A DNA stretch of 64,000 bases from Candidatus Bathyarchaeota archaeon (GCA_029907545.1 JARYLR010000001.1:1-64000); one strand, 5' to 3'; shown: positions 16,004 through 24,920, counted from the first letter of the stretch. The notes: a model not told the origin generated them from the letters alone. Made by a program: numbers and translations.

Positions 16004-17761
16004 TTAGCGGATTTCTTCACGAAGTCTTATGATTATGCCGTTGATTTTGGTCTGCGCGTTTTCTTTTCTGCGTTGGTAGTCCCCGAGAAGACCGCGATAA
16101 GCTTCCAGAGAGAGTTCGCCTCTTTCGTGGCGTGCTTCAATGCTCTTCATGTTTGTCTCGGCTTCAATTATGTCTGTCTCAGCAATCTCGAGCTGGCGCA
16201 CCAAGTCAGCATAGTGACCGCTTGTTACACGCATTCTGCTTCGAAGTTCTCCTAGGTCTCTGGAAAGCGTGTTCAAACGGGCTTCCAACGTTTTCTTTTG
16301 CACCTTATATCGGCGTCTGGGAATTCTGCCCTTCTGCACCTTAGCGTCGAGAGAATCAATCTCCGCCATTATTTTCATCTTTTCTTCATATTTATCTGCA
16401 AAGTCCCTTATGTCGTCAAGACGAATTCTCGCACCCCTTAACGGAACAGCAACCTGTTCAGGAGCCTTAGGTCTTTTTGCAACAACGACAACTGCACATC
16501 CAACAATAGCTAGAGCCCACATGATCAGTGTCGGTCGGAAAGACATCCATAGAGAATTGTACTCGTAGACTATCCAGATGCTGAAACTGTCCCTCGAGAT
16601 CACGTTTCGTTTACTAAAGAATAAAGATTCTTGGAAGACAGTTTTGGAAAGCCCATAGTCTTCGCCTATCATGGCTTTGTCGAAGTCTGATATTTTTGCG
16701 CCTTCGGGGAAGCTAAAGGAAACTGAAGCTTGCTCGATGAAGTAATCTGCTTTCTGGAAGAGTTGAAAGGTTACGTTGTGCACATTGCTTACGTCCTGCG
16801 CTACTGAATAGTAGACATCTTTCGGCAAAGGATATGTCAGCGTAAAGACAGCTGATTCCCCAGTCTTCAGAGACGAGTACAGAGTGACCTTGAATGTGTT
16901 TGTGATTCTGTCGGACTGTGTGGGCGTACTAAGTGCTCTACCGGACTGGTCCTGTGCCTTTGGGTTGGAAGCATTAGAAGGCAACATCACCTCAATGAAG
17001 CTCAGCTCTTTGGAGGCCTCGTTGGTTATCCTATAGGTGTCTGAAACCTCTATATCGTTGAACTCGTTTATTGTTACCTTACGCTTCAGCTCTTTCATGT
17101 CGAAAACCTGTATCTTGTCTCCGCTCAGCAGAAAAGTCACGTTTGCCGGAGCATATCGAAATGCAGAAAGAGCCGATACGCTGTAATTCAGACTTCCCTG
17201 TGTCCCAGAAATATAAGTCACATTGCCAGGAATAATTATCGAAGCGTTGCATTTAGCTGCTATTTTAGTTAAGCTGGGATACGCTGGAAAATCTAGAGTG
17301 AAAATGCTTGAGTTCTGGGAATCCTGTGTCAACAGACTGTTTGAGAAAACTATTCCGATGTTAAAAACTTGGCGCGATCCATTGGATACAGACATGGGAC
17401 TTGGAAAGTTTACTCTAACGCCATAGAAGCCAGCGCGATCTTCCAGCGACACATCTTGCACTACCGCGAATACGCTGGATGCGTTGTAGGCAAAACAGCG
17501 GATAACTTGCAGACCGTACTTGTATGGGACGCCGATAAGGAAGTGGTCGATTGCTCCGCCATCTAGAGATTCGCCAGCCAACGTTATAGTCTCGTTCATA
17601 AGAACATACCCGTTGTACATTACCTTTATCTTGTGATCAACATGCTCGATGCGGTAATCAGCGCTCGTTGCGCGAGCAGGGCAAACAGCTTGGGAAACTA
17701 TGGCAACAGCCAAGATTATTAAAGCTACTAAATTGATGACCAATGTTCTTTTTTTCGGCAT
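16004..17761 (-). CDS. Ribophorin-I-like (OST1-like) membrane protein
   Basis: A 585-residue type I membrane protein. It has a signal peptide (residues 1-32), two consecutive extracytoplasmic beta-rich domains (about 35-225 and 226-400), one membrane span (about 410-428), and a cytoplasmic tail of about 155 residues that is basic and coiled coil. The order, domain sizes and span position match eukaryotic ribophorin I (about 600 residues, span near 440, cytoplasmic four-helix bundle of about 150 residues). Specific stretches also recall it from memory: the FPEGAKI strand, the YPLPKDVYY turn, and an aromatic-rich approach to the span. Ribophorin I is the subunit of oligosaccharyltransferase that touches the ribosome. 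Several NxS/T sequons lie in the outer domains. A generic surface-anchored beta protein is the alternative. Confidence 0.6.
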   Translation of the reverse strand: MPKKRTLVINLVALIILAVAIVSQAVCPARATSADYRIEHVDHKIKVMYNGYVLMNETITLAGESLDGGAIDHFLIGVPYKYGLQVIRCFAYNASSVFAVVQDVSLEDRAGFYGVRVNFPSPMSVSNGSRQVFNIGIVFSNSLLTQDSQNSSIFTLDFPAYPSLTKIAAKCNASIIIPGNVTYISGTQGSLNYSVSALSAFRYAPANVTFLLSGDKIQVFDMKELKRKVTINEFNDIEVSDTYRITNEASKELSFIEVMLPSNASNPKAQDQSGRALSTPTQSDRITNTFKVTLYSSLKTGESAVFTLTYPLPKDVYYSVAQDVSNVHNVTFQLFQKADYFIEQASVSFSFPEGAKISDFDKAMIGEDYGLSKTVFQESLFFSKRNVISRDSFSIWIVYEYNSLWMSFRPTLIMWALAIVGCAVVVVAKRPKAPEQVAVPLRGARIRLDDIRDFADKYEEKMKIMAEIDSLDAKVQKGRIPRRRYKVQKKTLEARLNTLSRDLGELRSRMRVTSGHYADLVRQLEIAETDIIEAETNMKSIEARHERGELSLEAYRGLLGDYQRRKENAQTKINGIIIRLREEIR

Positions 17762-17925
17762 ATTCTTCCTCCACTAGTTACCAAGGTTTTTGGCTTCCTA
17801 TTTATTCATAAGCCCATTTATTTACTTTTGGAAAAAGATTGATTTATCGAACGGACACGTGGCTTAATTTTGCATGTTCGAATGAAGCCTCAGACCACCG
17901 AGCGAGTTCTGAATTAGCTATAGAG

Positions 17926-18270
17926 CTATGTTTCGCCATGTTTAAGATAGTAATCATCCTCTTTTTTGGATCCGAAACTTCTAACGCCGCTTGTTTTAAG
18001 CTGTCTTCGAAGTTTTGCAGCGTATTGCTTGTCGATTTCGCCTCTTTTCTCCATGTATGTGATTATTTCTTCCGCCTGAGCATCAGTATCGCATCGCCTG
18101 ACAAAATCGATAACGTCGGGATCGTAGCTGGCAAACTTTCGCGAAGACGCTTTTTTGCCTCTTTCGGCGTCTGTCCGTACAGAGTTTATGCTAACCCTGT
18201 TTTCGTCTAGCTCCATTTCCTTGACTAAGTTTGGAAACATTCGTTTGAAAGATTCTTTGTCGAATGCCAT
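17926..18270 (-). CDS. Small conserved archaeal protein (DUF2095-like)
   Basis: A 114-residue soluble protein beginning with a FKRMFPNLVKEME helix and a SINSVRTD turn, then a charged helical C-terminus. I associate this pattern with the archaeal DUF2095 family, which has no assigned function; the match is from memory. It lies between the nucleotidyltransferase and the ribophorin-like gene on the same strand, with gaps of 81 and 164 bases, so a shared transcript is possible. No cysteines and no membrane segment are present. Confidence 0.6.
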   Translation of the reverse strand: MAFDKESFKRMFPNLVKEMELDENRVSINSVRTDAERGKKASSRKFASYDPDVIDFVRRCDTDAQAEEIITYMEKRGEIDKQYAAKLRRQLKTSGVRSFGSKKEDDYYLKHGET

Positions 18271-18351
18271 GGATCCTCACATTATTTTATCGTAAGATCA
18301 GATATTTAAACGTCACAAAAGGCTGCATGATTTCTGGTTGCAGAAAAAAGG

Positions 18352-18969
18352 TTATTCAGGGAGGAATTTGCGTTCTGGATTCTCTTTGAGAACTTTTTCC
18401 AGTTCATTAATACGCAGTCCCGAAACTATATCGCCGTATATTTCGCATTTTTCTTTGACTTCTGCTTCTTCAGGGTTTCTGACAACTATTTCGATGTTCT
18501 CTTTGATTGGAGATAGGGCATGAATGTGGAATGAGGCTTTTTTTACACCGCGTTTTGTTACAGTCATCCACTGGGTTTGCAGTATCTGAAAGTTGCTTGT
18601 TTCCAGCGTTTTCAGAACTTCTTCGGGGTGGTTGCTGTAAGCTGTTATGTCTATGTCGCTTCGTCTGGTTATTGTTCCGCGCCACACACTTCCGACCAGA
18701 ACTGGCTTGTATTGTTTAAGAAGCATCAGTAATTCCATTGCTTCCTTGCGCATCTGCACTAGCCGCTCTTTTCTGCCTAGTCCTTCTAGCTCTTCTGCTA
18801 TCCTGTCAAGTTCTAAAGCTATTTCAAGGTTTGTTGGAAGAACATTGGCGTTAAGCATTCTTGCCGCTTTTTCTTTGGCTTGTTTATACTCTTTTTCAAT
18901 GTCTGAATACAGAAGGCAAGCAGCTTCTTCTGCAACTCTTTTTCTTAAATTGGAAGGCGGATTTGTCAA
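18352..18969 (-). CDS. Nucleotidyltransferase-fold protein
   Basis: About 205 residues with a pol-beta/minimal nucleotidyltransferase signature: GSVWRGTITRRSDIDI, in which the GS and DxD catalytic elements are correctly spaced. An upstream helical region contains LPTNLEIALELDRIAEELE. The longest open frame reaches 19107 and would overlap the glycosyltransferase by 100 bases. I place the start at the TTG at 18969 because a GGGAG ribosome-binding site precedes it by five bases and this removes the overlap. The substrate (nucleotide onto tRNA, protein or antibiotic) cannot be told. Confidence 0.75.
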   Translation of the reverse strand: MTNPPSNLRKRVAEEAACLLYSDIEKEYKQAKEKAARMLNANVLPTNLEIALELDRIAEELEGLGRKERLVQMRKEAMELLMLLKQYKPVLVGSVWRGTITRRSDIDITAYSNHPEEVLKTLETSNFQILQTQWMTVTKRGVKKASFHIHALSPIKENIEIVVRNPEEAEVKEKCEIYGDIVSGLRINELEKVLKENPERKFLPE

Positions 18970-19004
18970 AATGCTCCCAAGCAGGAAAGGATTTTGGTTG
19001 ATCT

Positions 19005-20255
19005 CTAGCGCTTTATTATTTGCTCGTAGAGTCCCAGCGTTTTTTCTGCTATCCTGTCCCAAGAAAATTCTTCCAAGACGCGTTTTCTGCCATTTTTGCC
19101 GAGCCATTTCCTTTTTTCAGGGTTTTCTAAGGCGCTGTTGATGCCCCATGCAATGTCTGCGGGGTTACTTGGGTTGATGTGGTAGCCGCATTGTTCTTCG
19201 CCGCAGCAGATAACTATTTCTCGCATTCCACTTACTCCTGATGCGCCAACGACAACTGGGCGCTCCATGCTCATTGCTTCCAGCACGACTATGCCGAAAG
19301 GCTCGTAGTGGCTGGGGAAAACCGCGACGTCGCATGCAGCGTAGTGCAGAATACGTTCTTCTTCGGGGATGAATTCGAAGCGGAACTTCACATAGTCGCT
19401 CATCCGGGTGGCTTTGACAAGGTTGGTTAGATATTCCTGCAGGTCACCTAGTCCTACTATGACTAGCTTGGCTTTAGGGGTTTTCTGCAGTATGTGGGGC
19501 ATTGCCATTATCAGTTTGTCAACGCCTTTGACGCCTACGAGTCTGCCGATGAAAAGAATCATTAGCTCGTCGTCTTTCACGTCATAGAGTGCTCGGATTT
19601 TCTTAATCTGCTCTGAGGTGACGGCGTTTGGGTCGTATTTCTGTGGGTCAACTCCGTTGTAGGAGACTTGGATCTTGTCTTTTGGGAAGCCTAAGCTTAC
19701 AAGCTCGTCTTTCATGGCGTAGGAAACTGTGACGATCATGTCGGCAGCCATTGCGCCGTGGAGTTCAATGTTGCTCACGACTTCGGAGCCGTTGCCAAGT
19801 GTTCTTCCTTTTTCTGTTGAGTGAACGTGAAACACGAAGGGTAGCCCGATCTCTTTTTTCACGGTGATTCCGCCCATCGCGGAAAGCCAGTCATGAGCGA
19901 CAACTAGGTCGTATTTGATGTTTTCTTTTCTTATGAGTTCGTTGACAAGTTTGGATGCGCTGAGGTAGTTGTATGTCATGATTTTCGCAAACAGGTGGAT
20001 GCCTCTGCCCCATTTCTTGATGTCTTCCGCTATAACGTCGGGAAGAGAGTCAGAAATGTCAATGTGCTGAGGGCGGTGGATTTCTATGCCACGCCATATC
20101 TCTCTTGTGGGTAGGCTGCCTGCATCGTCGTTCATCGTGAAAATCGTAACATCATTATCCATCAGCACAAACTTTCTAGTGATTTCGGCAGCGTATGTTC
20201 CTAATCCGCCAACTATTTTCGGCGGGTACTCGTAGACTAGGACGGCTAACTTCAT
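19005..20255 (-). CDS. Glycogen-synthase-like glycosyltransferase
   Basis: A 416-residue GT-B enzyme near the GT4/GT5 border. The N-terminal loop KIVGGLGTYAAEI resembles the K-x-GG-L motif of glycogen/starch synthases that binds the nucleotide diphosphate. The donor lobe has FIGRLVGVKGVDKLI and the retaining-transferase motif PSHYEPFGIVVLEAM. It most likely elongates an alpha-glucan from ADP- or UDP-glucose. It is divergent from a wHTH gene (20410) whose C-terminal domain resembles one I associate with archaeal glycogen genes. Trehalose or other glucoside synthesis remains possible. Confidence 0.82.
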   Translation of the reverse strand: MKLAVLVYEYPPKIVGGLGTYAAEITRKFVLMDNDVTIFTMNDDAGSLPTREIWRGIEIHRPQHIDISDSLPDVIAEDIKKWGRGIHLFAKIMTYNYLSASKLVNELIRKENIKYDLVVAHDWLSAMGGITVKKEIGLPFVFHVHSTEKGRTLGNGSEVVSNIELHGAMAADMIVTVSYAMKDELVSLGFPKDKIQVSYNGVDPQKYDPNAVTSEQIKKIRALYDVKDDELMILFIGRLVGVKGVDKLIMAMPHILQKTPKAKLVIVGLGDLQEYLTNLVKATRMSDYVKFRFEFIPEEERILHYAACDVAVFPSHYEPFGIVVLEAMSMERPVVVGASGVSGMREIVICCGEEQCGYHINPSNPADIAWGINSALENPEKRKWLGKNGRKRVLEEFSWDRIAEKTLGLYEQIIKR

Positions 20256-20409
20256 GTGTTTTTCGCCTTTCCCATATGGGCTAGGTTGTGTCTTTATGCT
20301 AACTAAAGTATTGCTTATTTACCTTCCTAAGTTTGAATCAATGATATGGCTGGTGAAATGTGAAAAATCTATTAGGCACTTCTGTTCTATTGTAATAAAG
20401 TGCGGTAAA

Positions 20410-20958
20410 ATGAGCATATCGCCTGTTAAACGTTTGATTCTTGAGACCATGTGGCTAATCGACAAGCCTGCGAAGGCTACTGAGATCGCGAAGGACATTG
20501 GAGTCCAGTTTCCAGCCGTCATGATGCATCTTGTTGGGCTTGCAAAGTCGGAATACGTGAAGTCTCCATCTAAAGGGTTGTATATTATTACTGAGAAAGG
20601 CAAGAAGATGCTGGGTCTTCCTGAAGTTGATAAGGAGAAAGCCTCGGAGATTCTGTCATACCAGCCAGCAGAGAAGGCTTTTCACTTTTATGCGGACTAT
20701 GGTAAGCCACTGAATGTTTTTGCGACAAGTCTCGGCGACTTCTGCGAGAAAATCAAGGATATCGATCCAAGCGCTGTGGAGTTTCACCTTCATCGAGGCG
20801 ATTTTGAGGCTTGGTTTACAGGACTTGGTGATCTTGAGTTGGCTAGAAAAACGCTGCTTGTAAGAGAGCAGAAGATGTTTGGTGAAGAGCTTAGGAAAAA
20901 GCTTTGCGAAATCGTTAGAACACGATGCGAGGAGCTAGCTAAGCTTAGAGGCGTGTAG
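20410..20958 (+). CDS. Winged-helix protein with DUF5752-like C-terminal domain
   Basis: The open frame begins at 20254, but the ATG at 20410 gives a normal winged-helix start (SPVKRLILETMWLIDKPAKA) and avoids the divergent glycosyltransferase start. The N-terminal 75 residues form an HTH ending in a YIITEKGKKML wing. The C-terminal 100 residues (FHFYADYG, then IDPSAVEFHLHRGDFEAW) resemble DUF5752, a domain I recall near archaeal glycogen-metabolism genes. It may sense a carbohydrate state and control the neighbouring glycogen-synthase-like gene. The product is 182 residues. Confidence 0.65.
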   Translation: MSISPVKRLILETMWLIDKPAKATEIAKDIGVQFPAVMMHLVGLAKSEYVKSPSKGLYIITEKGKKMLGLPEVDKEKASEILSYQPAEKAFHFYADYGKPLNVFATSLGDFCEKIKDIDPSAVEFHLHRGDFEAWFTGLGDLELARKTLLVREQKMFGEELRKKLCEIVRTRCEELAKLRGV

Positions 20959-20982
20959 CTGTCTCCACTGCCAGAGGCTAAA

Positions 20983-22104
20983 TTAGGCTGATGTGAATCG
21001 CGTTCTAAGTTTCTCAAGAACCTGCTGAATCGTTGTATACTCCATTTCTTCCGGTCCAAGTCGAGCTGGCTCAAACTCGCCCATTCGCCTAAGCAGCGTT
21101 GCAAGCTCTAGAGCTTCATGCCTCGCCATGTCAAATGCGGGGTCGTCAAAGAGATCAGCTATCATGGGTCTTCCGTTATCGTCGCATGCGATTCCGCCGT
21201 TTGTAACTTGAAAGCCTAGAGCGACAAGCCTTGGTGGCCCGTCAAACGCCGTGCATTTGGAGTCTTTCAGTCCGACAGGCATTACTGGTCCCCAGTGGCT
21301 TCCGCGCATCCAGCCTTCGACTAGGTAGCTGTGTATGAATGGTACGAGGATTTCGCCTACGGCTGGCAGTCCATGTTGGGCGCGTACAATCATTACTGGG
21401 TCGTCTTTTCCAACGTATTTTCCTGCTATTTGTGAGAGCTTGGTTATGCTGCTGGCGGCGCATATCATGTTGTCTCTTGCTCGCCAGATGCGGGAGACCA
21501 TGTAGCGTTGCACTGTTCCGATGAGGGCGATTAGCTCATACATTTCTTCTGGAGTTTTTAGCACTGCTTTTTTGTTTTCGATTGTGTCGGTGACTTCGAA
21601 TTTGAAGCCTTCAGTCATGTTTGGGTCTATTACCAGCCCAGCAGTGCTCATCGGGTCGGCGAATATGCGGAAGAGCGGGAAGTTGAATGCCCCCGCAGAG
21701 GTTTTGTCGGCTGCGAAGACGACGACGGGGTCGGATCCTCTTTCTTCTATTTCCATTTCTGCAACTCCGGGTCCGAGGCCGCGGATGTTTCCGCTGAACG
21801 CGTTTTTCAAGAGGTCTTGTCCTGCGCCGTAGAGTTTCAGTTGTAGAGCTTTGTCTGCGGCTTCGTGGAAGGTTTTCCATGCAAGTTCGTGGATTTGGGG
21901 GTTGGATTCTCCTTTTTCGTGCACCATGAGGAGTTGTAGGTCGTCTCCGGCATTGAATACGTAGTAGCTGTTGATGAGGTTCTGGTCTTTAGCAGTTTTA
22001 AGGTTTTTTTCTGCTATGCTAAGTAGGGGTCTGGGAACGGTGTAGTGACCAGCAAGGGAGCCTATGTCGCATTTGATGAGGGAGATTGTAGTTTTTTTTG
22101 GCAT
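20983..22104 (-). CDS. fbp: Fructose-1,6-bisphosphate aldolase/phosphatase
   Basis: The archaeal bifunctional enzyme that condenses triose phosphates to fructose-1,6-bisphosphate and then dephosphorylates it to fructose-6-phosphate, making gluconeogenesis one-way. Length is 373 residues, as expected. The Schiff-base lysine and proton-donor tyrosine are present as Tyr230 and Lys233 in YVGKDDP. Metal-binding acidic motifs include KCDIGSLAGH near the N-terminus, AGDD (52-55) and AADK. Its product feeds both the glycogen-like branch and the Hps/Fae ribulose-phosphate route coded elsewhere in this window. Confidence 0.95.
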   Translation of the reverse strand: MPKKTTISLIKCDIGSLAGHYTVPRPLLSIAEKNLKTAKDQNLINSYYVFNAGDDLQLLMVHEKGESNPQIHELAWKTFHEAADKALQLKLYGAGQDLLKNAFSGNIRGLGPGVAEMEIEERGSDPVVVFAADKTSAGAFNFPLFRIFADPMSTAGLVIDPNMTEGFKFEVTDTIENKKAVLKTPEEMYELIALIGTVQRYMVSRIWRARDNMICAASSITKLSQIAGKYVGKDDPVMIVRAQHGLPAVGEILVPFIHSYLVEGWMRGSHWGPVMPVGLKDSKCTAFDGPPRLVALGFQVTNGGIACDDNGRPMIADLFDDPAFDMARHEALELATLLRRMGEFEPARLGPEEMEYTTIQQVLEKLRTRFTSA

Positions 22105-22149
22105 GCTCGTTCACCCAAACGTTGCTTGTGATAAACTCAGAGGGAAGGT

Positions 22150-22161
22150 TTTAAAAAAGTT
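22150..22161 (-). promoter_or_regulatory. TATA-like element for FBP aldolase/phosphatase
   Basis: An A/T run (TTTTTTAAAACC on the minus strand) lies about 50 bases before the ATG at 22104, placing the transcription start near 22128. A GGGTGA ribosome-binding site precedes the ATG. The same A/T run reads as a TATA-like box on the plus strand for the divergent RHH gene. Confidence 0.4.
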
Positions 22162-22218
22162 CCGAAAGAAAACAGCAAATAGATCATTAGGCAAAGAGGC
22201 TGTGGCGAGAGAGCTGAC

Positions 22219-22722
22219 ATGGGTGAGCTGAGAGTTCTTTCGGTGAAGATCCCGGACGAGGTTTACAAGGAGATGATGTTGCGGGTTCCGGAAGGGGATC
22301 GGAGCAGTTTTGTTAGGGATGCGGTTGTTGAGAAGCTGCAGAAGACGCCGAAGCCTGATAAGGTTTTGGAGCTTGAGCAGAGGATCAGCAAAATCGAAAG
22401 TGAGGTTTCTGAGATAAGGAAGTATCTTGCTGATTTGGAGCTTCTTACCTATGACCGCGGAAAAGTGAACCCTTACACTTTCGCTATTGACGACTCGGAT
22501 CGCAAAATACTGGATTTCCTTATGCACTACAAAGGAGCCACCACTCCTGAGCTGGCAGATTATCTTAAGACGAACAGGTGGTTTGTGCTGAATAGGCTAA
22601 GAAGAATGCAGAAGAACTCTAGGAAACAGCTTGGCAAGCCTATTTTGGAGTTTTGCTCAGGCGAAAAATCTGGCAAGAAAAAGGCTTGGTGGCTTAACGA
22701 AGAGTTAATGGAGCCGCATTGA
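22219..22722 (+). CDS. Ribbon-helix-helix plus winged-helix DNA-binding regulator
   Basis: A 167-residue protein with an N-terminal ribbon-helix-helix (LSVKIPDEVYKEMMLRV, then SSFVRDAVVEKL), a coiled coil (about 50-75), and a C-terminal helix-turn-helix (about 95-135: TTPELADYLKTNRWFVLNRLRRM). The combination fits a dimeric transcription factor with two DNA-binding modules. It is divergent from FBP aldolase/phosphatase and shares a 114-base promoter region with it, so it may control gluconeogenesis. This link is inferred from position. Confidence 0.72.
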   Translation: MGELRVLSVKIPDEVYKEMMLRVPEGDRSSFVRDAVVEKLQKTPKPDKVLELEQRISKIESEVSEIRKYLADLELLTYDRGKVNPYTFAIDDSDRKILDFLMHYKGATTPELADYLKTNRWFVLNRLRRMQKNSRKQLGKPILEFCSGEKSGKKKAWWLNEELMEPH

Positions 22723-22873
22723 GAGCTCGCTAGGGCAGATAAATCCCCTTATATATAGGCGCGTTGTTCTTTTTGGGTTGTTTGTGTTTTTCTAGTTTTG
22801 TTTTCTAGAGGTTTTCTCTGGAACAACTAAAATACAACCCTTTGCTCATACTATAATGCCAGAGGAGAACATC

Positions 22874-23305
22874 ATGCGGGGAAAGCTGACAATATACGTT
22901 GCCGTTATCGTTTTGTTAGTTTTGGTTAATGTTTCTGTCATAGGCTTGGAAAGCAGAGCTTTAGCATGCACAGACTGTGGGGGCGGTGTGGTTGACAAAT
23001 CTCCATCGGAAGCTTTCACTGTAGAGATCGGCTTCAAGAATGTGGGAAAAACCGAGGGAACGTGGCGGATCAACATCGCCTTCGAAGGAGAAAAATGGAC
23101 GTGGACAGGAACGCCGCAGAACCTGACACTTAAATCGTACAAGTCAAAGATCCTAAGGTGGAATGGAACGGTGCCTGCGGAGGCGCCGATAGACTCCGTG
23201 GCAAGGCTCATAGTCTACTATGATGATTCGTTTACGGCGCTGAAATGGTGGATCCACGTGGTCCCTAAGGCAGAACTTGCCATCACATCAAGCACCGTGC
23301 GATAG
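22874..23305 (+). CDS. Exported beta-rich hypothetical protein
   Basis: About 143 residues from the ATG at 22874 (the frame extends to 22856). The N-terminus is a membrane-spanning signal (KLTIYVAVIVLLVLVNVSVIG). The rest has an Ig/CARDB-like pattern: FTVEIGFKNVGKTEGTWRIN, later ILRWNGTVP and ARLIVYYDD. A CTDCGGG motif just after the signal might be a lipid-anchor or disulfide site. A TATATATA stretch at 22750 could drive it. It is likely membrane-anchored and faces outside. No function is assigned. Confidence 0.6.
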   Translation: MRGKLTIYVAVIVLLVLVNVSVIGLESRALACTDCGGGVVDKSPSEAFTVEIGFKNVGKTEGTWRINIAFEGEKWTWTGTPQNLTLKSYKSKILRWNGTVPAEAPIDSVARLIVYYDDSFTALKWWIHVVPKAELAITSSTVR

Positions 23306-23370
23306 GCCACATCAACTATGCCATTCAGAGATACGTCGATGTTTTTTAGTTGAATGTGTCCTCAAAACTG

Positions 23371-23412
23371 ATAAATATCTGGCTCACTATTTGCCGACCA
23401 GACCTAGGAGGG
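23371..23412 (+). promoter_or_regulatory. purF promoter and ribosome-binding site
   Basis: ATAAATAT at 23371-23378 looks like a TATA box, which would place transcription start near 23400-23404. A strong AGGAGGG ribosome-binding site lies at 23406-23412. The combination places translation start downstream of 23412 and argues against the in-frame TTG at 23391. Confidence 0.5.
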
Positions 23413-23420
23413 CACTTAAT

Positions 23421-24920
23421 ATAGGCTGCGGAGTCTTCGCCGCAATCAGCTACGAAAACCAACCTGTATTTCCGTACATATATTGGGGACTCCGTGCTCA
23501 AAACCACCGAGGACACCAATCACACGGCTTCTTAACATACAACAACGGCAAATTCCACGTACACCGAAACCTAGACCTCGTGCCTAAAATAAAATCAAGC
23601 GCCATACAACAATGGTTCGGACGTCTCCCCGGAAATGTAGGCATCGGCAATGTCCGCTACACAACCTCGGGAAAGACAGATGAAAAATCGCTTATAAAAG
23701 GCACGCAGCCTGTGACTGCCTCAAAAAACGGGCTAAAGATCGCTATATCCTTCAACGGCAACATCGTTAACACCTTCCAGCTTGCCGAAGAGATAAAGAC
23801 AAAATTTCCCAGCTTCTCCTACGAATGCGACGCCGAACTCGTCTGCCACAAACTCATGATCGAACTGCTAAAGGGCAAAGGCATAACCTCAGCCGTCAAA
23901 GCATGCATGCAGGAAATCGACGGAGCCTTTTCAGTAACATGCATAACGCGAGACGGACAGCTCTTCGCCTTCAAGGATCCGCATGGAATACGTCCCCTGT
24001 GTGCAGGGCATAGTCGAACCAGCTCCCTCTACGCTTTTTCATCGGAAACCGTAAGCTTGGACATAAATGGGTTGGAAAAAGATTTTGAACTTGAACCAGG
24101 CGAGCTTGTGAAAGTCACCAAAAGCGGCTTTATGAGACAGAAACTTGTCAAAGACAAGAAAGCTTTCTGCGCTTTTGAGTACGCGTATTTCGCCCGACCA
24201 GATTCACGTTTTGACGGCAAGTACGTTTACGAGATACGTGAAGAATTCGGCAGAAATCTTGTGCGGGAAAATCCTGAAATTGTCAAAGACGCGGATATTG
24301 TGCTCTCGGTGCCCGAAACAGGCGACGACCCAGCCATGGGTGTACATGAGGAATCTGGACTTAGATGGGAAAGAGCTTCTCGAAGGCACCGCTATGTCAC
24401 GGAAAGAGCATTTCTCCTCTTGAACAAGGAGAGGCACTCAACGATAGATAGAAAGATCAACATCCAGCCTCCGAAAATCAAGGGAAAACGGGTCATAGTA
24501 ACCGAGGATAGCATAGTCCGAGGCGACACTACAAGAGTCATAGTAGACAAGCTCCGCCGAATGGGCGCCAAAAAAGTCTATCTTTTCGTCACCTTTCCAC
24601 GCATAATTGGACCATGCCTCTACGGAATAGACATGGCAACATACGGGCAACTCATAGGCTCAAAGCATAGCTCCGAGGAAATTGCGAAAATCATCGGAGC
24701 CAACGCTGTCTGCTACCAGTCGATAGAAGGCTTAATCAAAGCCACAGGCTCCAAAAGCGACGAACTGTGCACAGCATGCGTGACAGGCAAGTATCCAACG
24801 CTGATGGCGCAGAAAATCGCAGACGCCATGAAAAAGAAGCTCCAAGAAGGGCACGAAGAAATCGGCAGAATCTATGAAATAGAGGAACTTGCCAAAAACT
24901 GTAGTGGCAAAGCAAATTAG
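23421..24920 (+). CDS. purF: Amidophosphoribosyltransferase
   Basis: First step of purine synthesis: glutamine plus PRPP gives phosphoribosylamine. The N-terminal glutaminase begins at GCGVFAA, in which the cysteine is the nucleophile; GIGNVRYTTSG follows. The PRPP loop is VTEDSIVRGDTTR. All four [4Fe-4S]-ligand cysteine positions of the B. subtilis type appear present (FCAFEYAYFARPDS, GPCLYGID, CTACVTGKYP). The frame has no ATG or GTG near the cysteine. The AGGAGGG site at 23406 points to a rare ATA start at 23421 that places Cys at position 3. The alternative is TTG at 23391 with a 12-residue propeptide, but this lies before the predicted transcript start. Product is about 499 residues. Confidence 0.9.
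   Translation: MGCGVFAAISYENQPVFPYIYWGLRAQNHRGHQSHGFLTYNNGKFHVHRNLDLVPKIKSSAIQQWFGRLPGNVGIGNVRYTTSGKTDEKSLIKGTQPVTASKNGLKIAISFNGNIVNTFQLAEEIKTKFPSFSYECDAELVCHKLMIELLKGKGITSAVKACMQEIDGAFSVTCITRDGQLFAFKDPHGIRPLCAGHSRTSSLYAFSSETVSLDINGLEKDFELEPGELVKVTKSGFMRQKLVKDKKAFCAFEYAYFARPDSRFDGKYVYEIREEFGRNLVRENPEIVKDADIVLSVPETGDDPAMGVHEESGLRWERASRRHRYVTERAFLLLNKERHSTIDRKINIQPPKIKGKRVIVTEDSIVRGDTTRVIVDKLRRMGAKKVYLFVTFPRIIGPCLYGIDMATYGQLIGSKHSSEEIAKIIGANAVCYQSIEGLIKATGSKSDELCTACVTGKYPTLMAQKIADAMKKKLQEGHEEIGRIYEIEELAKNCSGKAN

Noticed and set aside
18970-19107. N-terminal extension of the nucleotidyltransferase frame
   Set aside because: It would overlap the glycosyltransferase by 100 bases, and a TTG with a good ribosome-binding site at 18969 explains the start.
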